9,174 nucleotides of DNA from a bacterium. GTDB taxonomy: Bacteria; Zhuqueibacterota; Zhuqueibacteria; Residuimicrobiales; Residuimicrobiaceae. Position numbers and translations under genes: made by a program. The DNA lies in contig JAAYTV010000164.1 in the NCBI GenBank assembly GCA_012523655.1, positions 1 to 9,174 on the forward strand, written 5' to 3'. The notes beneath the pieces were generated by a model. It saw only the letters and a list, made by a program, of their open reading frames with translations, ran no database searches and was not told where the DNA came from. Within the stretch, counting starts at the first letter, position 1. Every line of letters starts with the position of its first letter. Shown in pieces: positions 1-7,581 of this stretch.

Positions 1-754
1 GAGAGATCAAATCCATAGCGTTGTGCTGAAAGATCGGTTTGAGCGGCACTAGATCCCGAGTCCACAGGCTGTCGAAATAGAGAGACGGGATCAACTCACC
101 CGGGACATCCGATGTCCGTCTGAAACCGAGCACCGCCTGCTCCATGCTGCTCAGGCGGCTGTCAGGGGCAAACGGCCGCCACAACCGTCTGCTGGTATGC
201 AGCAGATCCAGATGCAGAAAGCGGCTCCAATCCATAGAGACCCGATTCAAAATGCATCGATTGTGCAACAGCGGGAGATCAAAGGTTTTACCGTTATAGG
301 ACATTAGACCGGTCACGTCCTCCAGCCATTCAGCCAATCCGGTGAGCATCGCACGCTCTTGAAAAAAATCGTGCATAAAGAACTGACGCACCAGCACAGA
401 GGACTGCTGCAAACGAGCCACACCGACCAGAAAAGCACAGGTTCCAGTGCCGCCCGCCAGCCCGGTGGTCTCGGTGTCGATCCATGCGGTGCGTAACGGC
501 TGCAGACGGTCCAGAAGCCGGCTTTTTCCAATACAGACGAAATCATGCGGCTGCAGATCCAGGACGGCCTCCAGTTCGGGCCAATCCTGGAAGGCGAATG
601 TTTTCTCCCGCAGCCAATAATCGCCTGCGGCGGAACTCTTTCGTTCCAGCCCCAGTGTTTCGATTCCGACTAGCCCATCCCGGCCAGTCGACGCTTTTGC
701 ATACGATGGGGCGGTTTGCTGCAGTGCACGCAATTTTTCGATAACAGAGGTCAT
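1..754 (-). CDS. mrfB: MrfB/YprB-like DEDDh 3'-5' exonuclease, C-terminus cut by window edge
   Basis: The 251 visible codons encode an RNase H-like exonuclease domain. Seen directly: the DEDDh set as DTETTGLAGGTGT (D93, E95), NGKTFDLP (D159) and HNAMD (H244, D248, with the usual four-residue His-to-Asp step). In Bacillus subtilis MrfB (YprB) is the metal-dependent exonuclease that works with helicase MrfA in repair of mitomycin C lesions, and the two genes are adjacent there as here. The protein starts at ATG 754, 24 bp after the helicase stop, with only a weak GAGA-type ribosome site. Family members are about 400 residues and often end in a TPR region, so roughly the last third lies outside the window. 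Residues 16-27 (PSYAKASTGRDG) look inserted; see the repeat entry. Fold and catalytic residues are clear; the exact repair role is inferred from homology and from pairing with the helicase. Confidence 0.9.
   Translation of the reverse strand, partial: MTSVIEKLRALQQTAPSYAKASTGRDGLVGIETLGLERKSSAAGDYWLREKTFAFQDWPELEAVLDLQPHDFVCIGKSRLLDRLQPLRTAWIDTETTGLAGGTGTCAFLVGVARLQQSSVLVRQFFMHDFFQERAMLTGLAEWLEDVTGLMSYNGKTFDLPLLHNRCILNRVSMDWSRFLHLDLLHTSRRLWRPFAPDSRLSSMEQAVLGFRRTSDVPGELIPSLYFDSLWTRDLVPLKPIFQHNAMDLIS
674..710 (-). repeat. Possible dispersed palindromic element inside mrfB
   Basis: The arms CCCATC (674-679) and GATGGG (705-710) are perfect inverted repeats around a 25-base middle. In the mrfB frame the stretch is read as PSYAKASTGRDG (residues 16-27). 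It lies in a poorly conserved N-terminal stretch before the exonuclease fold. From memory, YAKAS-x-x-R strings recur in unrelated proteins of uncultured bacteria, as expected of a dispersed element inserted in frame; this recollection could not be checked here. It may equally be ordinary N-terminal sequence. Confidence 0.35.
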
Positions 755-778
755 GAGATTTCGCCGTTTATCTCGGGC

Positions 779-3088
779 TCAGCTGCCATGGGCCATAAAG
801 GAGAGCAATAAAAGTCCGCCGGCTTTGCCGGTCTCTCCCACCTCCAGCGCCGGCCCGACACAGGAAGGACAGCCGTTTTTGCAGGAACAGGCTTTTACCA
901 GGTCATAACCCGCCTTGGCGATCTCGAGATAGATCTGATACAGCTTTTTGCAATATCCCACTCCTCCGGGATACATCTCCCAGACAAAAAGGGTAGGCAG
1001 CTGAGAATGCGCAGCGCGCATCATGGGCATGACCGACAAGTCGCGGGGATCTGTCATCAGATAAAGCGGCGCGACGTTTGCCACCACGTTGGCGACGGCT
1101 TTGAGGGCGTCGCCGAACTCTTGCTGCGGCATGTGCAGCTCTTCGTAAAGCCGATCCGGAAATCCAAACCAAAACCCCTGTGTGTGCATGGTCAATTCCG
1201 GCAGAGCGATTTTGGCCCAACCCACATTCTCGTGGCTATGAAACTTTATTTTTTTATACATCGTGGCAATGCTGGTCACCGCCACATCCCCCCAGCCGGC
1301 GCGGCCGGTGCCGACTTGCCGCTCTTCGCTTATCTCCAGAAGCTTTAAATCCGATTTGAGTTGGGCATCGGTATAGTAATCGACGCTGACCTGATGAACA
1401 TAGGCTTTTCGTCGCGGCCAGTCTAAATGGTCCACATGATATTGACGGCTCTCATGCAGGTAGATGGCGCCGTCATGCACCATCAACGGCGCCGCAAAGA
1501 GGTCCAATTCTCCGATCACCTTTTCTTCGGCGGTGGTTTTGTCGATGATCACCACGTTCTCTTCCGCAGCGCTGCGCAAGGATACCGCTTCCGCCGGATA
1601 CACTTCAGCCATCCAATGCCAACGATCTTCCGAGAGGTGCAGAACGCGGTTTTCCTGTAAAAAGCCCAGAATCTCCTGAGTGCTGTCGACGCCGCCCGTT
1701 TGATTCCAGCTTTCGCCGAAACGCTCAACCGTTGTAAACGGCAGTTCAAAAGCAGCGCATTTGATGTGGCTGAGCAGAATCAGCAGATTATCCGGATTCA
1801 GCAGACCGGCCTCCGGCGATTGGCTGAACAGATACTCCGGATTGTTCATCAGGTACTGCTCCAGAGGCGCCGATGATCCGATGAGAATCGCCGCTGAAGT
1901 TTCGTTGCGTCGGCCTGCACGACCGGCCTGCTGCCAGGTGCTGGCGATCGTCCCAGGATATCCAGCCAGAATGCAGGCCTGCAGTTGGCCGATGTCGATG
2001 CCGAGCTCCAGCGCATTGGTGCCGACCACGCCCAAGATGGACCCTTCCCGCAATCCCTTTTCAATCTCTCTGCGTTGCAGCGGCAGATAGCCGCCGCGAT
2101 AACCGCGCACCAGATGCGGGGATTTTTTCAATCGGCGCATGACTTCTTTTAGATAGGTCACCAGAATCTCCACCCGCAATCTGCTTCTGGCGAACACGAT
2201 GGTGGGAATATTTTGGGCGAGAAAACGAGCGGCGAGACTCTGCGCCTCCTTGATATAAGAACGCCGGATGCCCAGTTCCCTGTTCACCACCGGAGGATTG
2301 TAAAGAATAAAATGCTTGGCACCGCTGGGCGCTCCGTTATCATCGATGAGACGCATCGGTTCGCCGGTGATATGCTCGGCAAACTCGAGCGGATTGGCGA
2401 TTGTCGCTGAACAGCAAATGAAAGAAGGCTGGCTGCCGTAGAATCGGCAGATGCGTTTCAAGCGCCGGATCACGTTCGCCAAATGGCTGCCGAATACGCC
2501 GCGGTAATTGTGAATTTCATCGATGACAATGTAACGCAGGTTCTCGAACAGCTTGACCCAGAGCGTGTGATGCGGCAGAATGCCGGTATGCAGCATGTCC
2601 GGATTGGTGACCACGATGTGGCCGGAAGTGCGGATGGCCTTGCGCGCCGTAACCGGCGTATCCCCGTCAAAAGTATAACTCCTGATGTCAAACGAGAGTT
2701 GCGGCGACAGCAGGGCGATGACGCTGTGCAATTCAGACACCTGATCCTGCGACAGCGCTTTCGTGGGAAAGAGATAAAGCGCACGACTGTCCTGCTGTTT
2801 CAAGACCGCATCCAGAACCGGCGCGTTATAGCAGATGGTTTTGCCGGATGCCGTGGGTGTAACGATCACCGTGTTGCGCCCCTGCAGGATTGCCTCAATG
2901 GCCGCCGCCTGATGAGAGTAGAGCGAATGCATGCCATGAGCCTGCAGCGCACTTTTGAGGCGGCTGTCGAGCGCTGGCGGATATTCTGCCCATACCGGCG
3001 GTTTTGCCGGAAGCTCTTTCCACAACGAGACCTTTTCCATGAAACCCTGGTCCCGCTTCAGGTAATCCAACAATTGATCGATGGTCAT
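779..3088 (-). CDS. mrfA: MrfA/YprA-like DEAH-box DNA helicase with C-terminal four-Cys domain
   Basis: A 769-residue superfamily 2 helicase, close to the length of B. subtilis MrfA (about 750). Motifs in order: Q-like YSHQ (57-60), Walker A TPTASGKT (77-84), Ia FPTKALSQDQ (107-116), Ib TNPDMLH (161-167), II DEIH (190-193), III SAT (227-229), V TNALELGIDIG (357-367), VI QQAGRAGRR (386-394). The C-terminal half matches the DUF1998-type region and ends with CSCKNGCPSC (C734, C736, C740, C743), the predicted metal-binding cluster of MrfA. The family unwinds DNA 3'-5' in mitomycin-damage repair together with MrfB, whose gene follows. The ATG at 3088 overlaps the previous stop in an ATGA junction. 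A longer reading, 66 codons upstream to 3286, is rejected because it runs through the conserved phosphohistidine domain of the previous gene and has no helicase-like sequence. Family assignment is firm; substrate specificity is inferred. Confidence 0.93.
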   Translation of the reverse strand: MTIDQLLDYLKRDQGFMEKVSLWKELPAKPPVWAEYPPALDSRLKSALQAHGMHSLYSHQAAAIEAILQGRNTVIVTPTASGKTICYNAPVLDAVLKQQDSRALYLFPTKALSQDQVSELHSVIALLSPQLSFDIRSYTFDGDTPVTARKAIRTSGHIVVTNPDMLHTGILPHHTLWVKLFENLRYIVIDEIHNYRGVFGSHLANVIRRLKRICRFYGSQPSFICCSATIANPLEFAEHITGEPMRLIDDNGAPSGAKHFILYNPPVVNRELGIRRSYIKEAQSLAARFLAQNIPTIVFARSRLRVEILVTYLKEVMRRLKKSPHLVRGYRGGYLPLQRREIEKGLREGSILGVVGTNALELGIDIGQLQACILAGYPGTIASTWQQAGRAGRRNETSAAILIGSSAPLEQYLMNNPEYLFSQSPEAGLLNPDNLLILLSHIKCAAFELPFTTVERFGESWNQTGGVDSTQEILGFLQENRVLHLSEDRWHWMAEVYPAEAVSLRSAAEENVVIIDKTTAEEKVIGELDLFAAPLMVHDGAIYLHESRQYHVDHLDWPRRKAYVHQVSVDYYTDAQLKSDLKLLEISEERQVGTGRAGWGDVAVTSIATMYKKIKFHSHENVGWAKIALPELTMHTQGFWFGFPDRLYEELHMPQQEFGDALKAVANVVANVAPLYLMTDPRDLSVMPMMRAAHSQLPTLFVWEMYPGGVGYCKKLYQIYLEIAKAGYDLVKACSCKNGCPSCVGPALEVGETGKAGGLLLLSFMAHGS
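860..889 (-). other. Four-cysteine metal-binding motif of the helicase
   Basis: This part of the helicase gene encodes C-x-C-x3-C-x2-C (C734, C736, C740, C743), followed by a Gly-rich tail. The cluster is the hallmark that separates MrfA-type helicases from other DEAH helicases. Binding of zinc or another metal is inferred from the spacing. Confidence 0.8.
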
Positions 3089-5472
3089 AGGGTTTCTTTT
3101 ACAAGATAAATGGTACCAGCGCCGCCATCCACTTTGACCATATCGCCGGGCTTGATCAGGGTAATGGCCTGAGGCACGCTGGTGACACTGGGAACGCCGA
3201 ATTCTCTGGCCAGAATGGAAGCGTGCGACAGTACTCCACCTGTTTCCAAAACCAGAGCGGAAATCTGGTGAAACACCGGGGTCCAAGCCGGATCAATGGA
3301 CCGAGCGATGAGAACGCTGTTCTTGGGCGCTGCAAAAGCCTGATCACAAGTAAGCGCGATGTAAGCACGCCCCGATGCGATGCCCCTGGAAACAGGAACG
3401 CCTTTCAAAATCGCCTTTGAAGCAGAAGCGCAAGGGGCGCCGGCGGTAATCGTCCACTGGGCTGAAAAAGCCTTCCTTCGCTGGATGACAGAAGCGTAGG
3501 TTTGTCCATCTGCCTGGGAAGTCATGTCTTCCAGCTCTTGTTTGGTCAAATAGAAAACATCCGATGCAGTTGTTAGAACGCCTTGTTGCTGCAGATGGTC
3601 AGCCATATACAGTACCACCCTTCTGCTCTGCGCTAAAATCCGCTGCCAGAGATCTCGCTGATTTTCCCGCAGCAGCGTAAAGATTTGCGCACGGCTCAAT
3701 AAATAAGAGAAGGCTTTGGCACAGATCCATCTGACAATTGGATTATGAAAATCTGCAATTCTTTCAGCGCACGCTTGTTCCGCTTCTTTTCTCTCCTGAA
3801 TGGCATGAAGCAGAGATTTTCCGTTGTCCCTCTCTTGTTGCGCAGCCTGCAGTCGTCTGCCAAATTGGATGATTCGGTCTTTACTTTCCGCCCAAGTCGG
3901 ATAGCTGATATCCAAACTTTCGGAACGATGGCCATATAGACGGAAAAATTCATCCCAATTCTCAGGAGTATTGTTCTGGGGTTCCTGCAATCTGCCAAGG
4001 TGCAAATTGGCCAGCACAGTTTGGTTGTTTTCAAGACCGGATAGCAATTTTTGAGTTAAAGACAAGCGATCCTGAGAGGGTATGGCCAGGCCGATTATTT
4101 TTGACAACAGCTCATAGTAAAGGTCAGCAAAAGTAATGCTCCAACGATGAAGAGAAAGAAACAGATCGCTTAATTCAATAGTTTTATTAAGATATGTTTT
4201 TAACTCTTGATAGTTGCATTTAGCTAATTTTGCTTCATGTATTACTTTAAGATAAATTAAACAAGTGCGATGAAAAGTGCCCCACTTGTGTAGGTGAAAA
4301 AAGGGAAGCCAATCCAAATTTTTACCGATGAGCCTGGTAACGAGGTACGGGGCGGCTTTCGCCAAGGTGATCCACCAAACTTGCGATCGGTGCCTCAGGC
4401 CAAGGCTGTTCCTTTTGTCCTCAGAGATAAAACGTAATGGAATAACGGAATAGATAGCTTGAAGCACGCGCAGTTGACTGAAAGGGATGCCAGCTTTAAT
4501 CCTGGTAAGACGCTTTGTCTGAGCCAGATCATCAAATCCCAGGAACCAGAGGGGATCGCGAAAAGCGTTCTTTTCCAGAATTTCACGTATCAGACTCCAA
4601 CCCAGAACCGAAACAGGTCCGCTGAAACGTTCAATAAAGAAATAGCCGACATATTCTAAACGGTTTTCGTCCCACAGGCGCTGCCCCTGCACGAACGATG
4701 CGGTAATCGGTCTTGCCTGTAAAATCCACAATCGACCCTGTCGATCAACAGCCCATTCGATATCCTGAGGACCGCCCAACAATTTTTCAATTTCGAGGCC
4801 GCTGTAAAACAAGGTTCGCAGCAGTCCGGCAAATTCCGGATTTGATAATCGGCCTTTTTGCGCATGCGCCAGGGGGAGTCCTGATGTTCGTTCAAATTCG
4901 ACGCGGTACGGTTCCTCCCTTCCCTCCAGCAGATGCTCCCCGGTCTGATGAACATATTCGACCAGCATGTGGTCATCGGCGGAACTGGGATTTTGCGTGA
5001 ATAGAACGCCGGCCACCTGGGCGGCGATCATCGGCTGCAGGATCACAGCCATCGAGGGATTTGTTTGCTGAACCTTGCCCGGATAAGCGTTTTCAGCCGG
5101 CGTGATTCCGGATTGAAGGACCGCATGGATGGCAGCAAGGATCTGATGCGGATCCTTTAGATGAAGCACTGATTTAAATTGTCCGGCAAAAGAGTAACGG
5201 GCCGCATCTTCGGCCAATGCAGAAGATCTTACGGCATAGCCTGGTTCGGAAGGATTTCGGCTGCAAAATTGAGCGATGATCTCCAGGATGCGGCGTTCTA
5301 CGGCCTCAGATCGCGCGGCCAACCATGAACAGATATAGGTCGGCAATACCACAAAGTCAGGCACCCGCAGGCCGTTCTGTTTGAGTAAAGCCAGTCGCGA
5401 TGCTTTTCGTCCTGTCCATTCAGTGCGGAGTGCGGCTTTTGTGTGTGAGCCAATGCTCCAGGACTTAGCCAT
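3085..5472 (-). CDS. Rifampin-phosphotransferase-like enzyme: PEP-synthase ATP-grasp plus phosphohistidine domain
   Basis: A 795-residue protein. The N-terminal PPDK/PEP-synthase nucleotide-binding domain (about 15-257) shows TGRKASRL (K23), YAVRSSALAED (R82), SFAGQ (94-98), AGVLFTQNP (154-162), DIEW (237-240) and LQARPIT (251-257). A largely helical central region (about 265-680) contains YGHRSESLDIS (513-523) and, at 601-643, RENQRDLWQ...DVFYLT, a signature of PEP-utilising phosphotransferases. The C-terminal swivelling domain has GVPVSRGIASG (691-701) and TGGVLSHASILAREFGVP (744-761), with H750 the expected phosphorylated histidine. No PEP/pyruvate TIM barrel follows, so this is not PEP synthase or PPDK. 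The order ATP domain, acceptor domain, His domain is that of rifampin phosphotransferase (about 865 aa), which moves the beta-phosphate of ATP to its acceptor. All catalytic signatures remain, so it is probably active; the acceptor is unknown. ATG 5472 overlaps the preceding gene by 8 bp; a start at 5628 would add 52 codons inside that gene and is rejected. Confidence 0.85.
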   Translation of the reverse strand: MAKSWSIGSHTKAALRTEWTGRKASRLALLKQNGLRVPDFVVLPTYICSWLAARSEAVERRILEIIAQFCSRNPSEPGYAVRSSALAEDAARYSFAGQFKSVLHLKDPHQILAAIHAVLQSGITPAENAYPGKVQQTNPSMAVILQPMIAAQVAGVLFTQNPSSADDHMLVEYVHQTGEHLLEGREEPYRVEFERTSGLPLAHAQKGRLSNPEFAGLLRTLFYSGLEIEKLLGGPQDIEWAVDRQGRLWILQARPITASFVQGQRLWDENRLEYVGYFFIERFSGPVSVLGWSLIREILEKNAFRDPLWFLGFDDLAQTKRLTRIKAGIPFSQLRVLQAIYSVIPLRFISEDKRNSLGLRHRSQVWWITLAKAAPYLVTRLIGKNLDWLPFFHLHKWGTFHRTCLIYLKVIHEAKLAKCNYQELKTYLNKTIELSDLFLSLHRWSITFADLYYELLSKIIGLAIPSQDRLSLTQKLLSGLENNQTVLANLHLGRLQEPQNNTPENWDEFFRLYGHRSESLDISYPTWAESKDRIIQFGRRLQAAQQERDNGKSLLHAIQERKEAEQACAERIADFHNPIVRWICAKAFSYLLSRAQIFTLLRENQRDLWQRILAQSRRVVLYMADHLQQQGVLTTASDVFYLTKQELEDMTSQADGQTYASVIQRRKAFSAQWTITAGAPCASASKAILKGVPVSRGIASGRAYIALTCDQAFAAPKNSVLIARSIDPAWTPVFHQISALVLETGGVLSHASILAREFGVPSVTSVPQAITLIKPGDMVKVDGGAGTIYLVKETL

Positions 5473-6445
5473 TTTGCTGCAGTAACTCGCTGATATAAAA
5501 AACGTTTTCCTTGGGTGTTTCATAGGGAAGAACGCCGGTGCCGATGCAAACCTTCTCCCGCTGTGCAGCCAAGGCGAGCAAACGCCGAACCTCCCCGGCA
5601 ATCTCCTCACGGGTGCCCTCGGATACAATGCGCGAGGTCATATTAATCCGGATCATGACCTCGGGATGTGCGCTGGCCTTATCAATAAACTTCTGCTGGT
5701 CGGTCTCAGCCGGACAAATCAAGTAAGCGGCGCCGGTGGAACAGAGCTCATCCACCAGCAGCGCCGTATCACCGCCGATGATCAACGCCGGTGCGAATCC
5801 CTGAATGCGGCCGGCCAAAGCGACCAGGTGTGAAAGTGCGGGCAATTCTATCTGAGTAAAGATCTCCGGAGAGATAAGCGGCGGAGTCGCCGCGGATTCA
5901 AACAGGGTGACTCTTAGTCCAGCCTCATGGATGGCCTGGAGGAATCCTTGCTGATAGGCCGCCAATTGCTGCAGGCCCTGAGCCAACAGGTCTGCTTTTA
6001 CCAGTGCAGCATAAAGCAGAGTTTCAAAACCGAGCAGGACTGAAGCCATGGAAAAGGGGCCGCTGACCGGTATACGCACATCGGCTTTCGGGAAACGAGC
6101 TTGCAGGCGCTGACCGACCCGGATCAACATTCCGATACGGCCAGCGGTTTTTGGATCAAAGGGCTCGAGTTCCAACAGCTGTGTGGGGTCGTGAAAGAGC
6201 GGCACGGTGATGGTTGGTATGCCGAACCCTTCAGTCTGGGTCACCTGCGCGCCATAGGCCTCCGCCTCCGGATTGTAGATATCGATGCCGACCGTGACCG
6301 GGGTATGATGGTAGAGTTCATAGGCTGCGGCATGGGCCTGATAAAGCAGATCTTCGTTGCGCGACACCTCCCAGGGCGTGCGATGAATGACAGCAGCGGC
6401 ATGTTCATAGACAGCCGGTTGAAAAAAAAACGCAGGATCCCGCAT
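5465..6445 (-). CDS. UroD-superfamily protein lacking the metal-binding H-x-C motif
   Basis: A 326-residue protein with the UroD/MtaA-type barrel pattern: VTVGIDIYNPEAEAYG (51-66), VSGPFSMASVLLGFETLL (127-144), a mid-protein loop FESAATPPLISPEIF (182-196) and the end motif GTGVLPYETPKENV (302-315). Where methyltransferase relatives have H-x-C-G, this protein reads IIGGDT (222-227), so both zinc ligands are absent and thiol-activating methyl transfer as in MtaA is unlikely by the usual mechanism. It could be a non-catalytic partner of the two UroD-like proteins upstream, or act on a different substrate. It is unlikely to be true HemE: no other haem gene is nearby and the N-terminus lacks the usual HemE signature. 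The ATG at 6445 shares one base with the previous stop (TGATG) and has AAGGGA six bases upstream. A TTG one codon earlier (6448) is possible but less likely. The gene overlaps the phosphotransferase by 8 bp. Confidence 0.85.
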   Translation of the reverse strand: MRDPAFFFQPAVYEHAAAVIHRTPWEVSRNEDLLYQAHAAAYELYHHTPVTVGIDIYNPEAEAYGAQVTQTEGFGIPTITVPLFHDPTQLLELEPFDPKTAGRIGMLIRVGQRLQARFPKADVRIPVSGPFSMASVLLGFETLLYAALVKADLLAQGLQQLAAYQQGFLQAIHEAGLRVTLFESAATPPLISPEIFTQIELPALSHLVALAGRIQGFAPALIIGGDTALLVDELCSTGAAYLICPAETDQQKFIDKASAHPEVMIRINMTSRIVSEGTREEIAGEVRRLLALAAQREKVCIGTGVLPYETPKENVFYISELLQQNG

Positions 6446-7581
6446 CAATAGTCCCTTGTTTTGTAATATTCATCGAGCATGGCCATATAGTTGTCGTATT
6501 TGCTGCCCACAGCGATGGAATGGCTGGCGCCGAGGATGAAACGTCCCCCCTCTTTGGCGCAGTTCATGGCGGAGCGAACGTCCCGACGCACCTCCTCCGG
6601 CGTGCCGCTGATCAGATGTTCGACGGCAACGCCGCCCCACAGGGTGATCTTGTCGCCATAGTGCTGTTTCACTCCGGCCAGATCCATATCGGCGGTCGGT
6701 TGAATGGATTGATAAGCGTCATATCCCATTTCGATAAAATAGTCCAGCAGCCGCCAGACATTGCCGCAACAATGTTTCATGATCTTTTGGCCATAGGTTG
6801 ATTTGATGTGACGGACCCGCTCCTTGTTGGCGTCAAGATAAAAATCGCGAAACATGACCGGACTGATAAAGGGTCCGGTCTTATAGGCGAAATCATGTCC
6901 CCAAAGTACGGCGTCGGCCTTTGGGTGAATCCATTGTTCATCCGCCCGTTTAAATAGGTTGGCATAGAAATGAACCGCCTTGCGGATGAGTGCCGGGTCT
7001 TCCATCAAAGTGATCATGCCCTTTTCCATGCCGCCCGGCAGAACGATGCCGATCTCTCCTCCAGAGGGGCCGCAGATGAACTTTTCACGATAAAAAGTTT
7101 CGATCACCGTGTTGAGGATTTGCCAGGAGCGTTCATCGATTTGCGGCAAAGGCGGCTCGCCCTCAAACTCTTCATGGCGAAAGATCTTCTCCTGCATAAC
7201 CGGATCATGAATGCAGGTGATATCGGCGGTGAAATCAGAATATTTGTAGATACGCCCCTGCCGGTCCTGCCAGGTGTTTTTATCCAGCCGCTGCGGCGGA
7301 TCCTCGATGGGCAGAGGAATCTCCCAAGTGGCCATTGGGAAAGTGATAATGTCGAGATCCAGCTTGCGATGAAGGGCGATATGATCTTCCAGGTAGCTCT
7401 GCACTACCTCGTCTTGACGTCCCTCCCAGAAGGCGATCTGGGATTTGGCTTTGGCCCGCAGATAAGTCTCATGACCGAGAATTTTTTCCACCGTATCGAA
7501 ATCGATAGCGAATTCGCCGATGGGAACCCGGTCAGGGAGACGGCCGGCCAGCACGGCCTGCACGCGTTCTTTTGCAGTCAT
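6445..7581 (-). CDS. UroD-superfamily (MtaA/CmuA-like) methyltransferase-type protein
   Basis: A 378-residue protein opening with the characteristic AKERVQAVLAGRLPDRVPI (3-21). It has KHCCGN (269-274; H270, C272) followed by a Gly/Asp-containing helix-strand (IEMGYDAYQSIQP), then LWGGVAVEHLISGTPEEV (314-331) and a terminal ILGASHSIA (349-357). In methylcobamide:coenzyme M methyltransferases a His and Cys of H-x-C plus a late Cys bind the zinc that activates the thiol acceptor. Here the late position appears to be H354 in ASH instead of Cys. The family includes many uncharacterised members in anaerobes; true uroporphyrinogen decarboxylase is less likely. ATG 7581 overlaps the preceding stop as ATGA and has GGGTGG five bases upstream; a GTG at 7590 three codons earlier is an alternative. 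The C-terminus couples to the next UroD-like gene by TGATG. Confidence 0.87.
   Translation of the reverse strand: MTAKERVQAVLAGRLPDRVPIGEFAIDFDTVEKILGHETYLRAKAKSQIAFWEGRQDEVVQSYLEDHIALHRKLDLDIITFPMATWEIPLPIEDPPQRLDKNTWQDRQGRIYKYSDFTADITCIHDPVMQEKIFRHEEFEGEPPLPQIDERSWQILNTVIETFYREKFICGPSGGEIGIVLPGGMEKGMITLMEDPALIRKAVHFYANLFKRADEQWIHPKADAVLWGHDFAYKTGPFISPVMFRDFYLDANKERVRHIKSTYGQKIMKHCCGNVWRLLDYFIEMGYDAYQSIQPTADMDLAGVKQHYGDKITLWGGVAVEHLISGTPEEVRRDVRSAMNCAKEGGRFILGASHSIAVGSKYDNYMAMLDEYYKTRDY
6452..6457 (-). promoter_or_regulatory. Ribosome binding site for the third UroD-like gene
   Basis: AAGGGA lies six bases before ATG 6445, inside the end of the preceding gene. Its spacing favours ATG 6445 over the TTG at 6448. 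Confidence 0.5.

Noticed and set aside
2483..3109. 208-codon plus-strand frame
   Set aside because: Antisense to the helicase motor domain, whose motifs are intact on the minus strand.
3089..3286. 66-codon N-terminal extension of the helicase
   Set aside because: It runs through the phosphohistidine domain of the previous gene in another frame and has low-complexity, non-helicase sequence; ATG 3088 gives a normal ATGA junction and family length.
5473..5628. 52-codon N-terminal extension of the phosphotransferase
   Set aside because: It lies inside the conserved end of the third UroD-like gene, and the ATP-grasp domain begins properly after ATG 5472.
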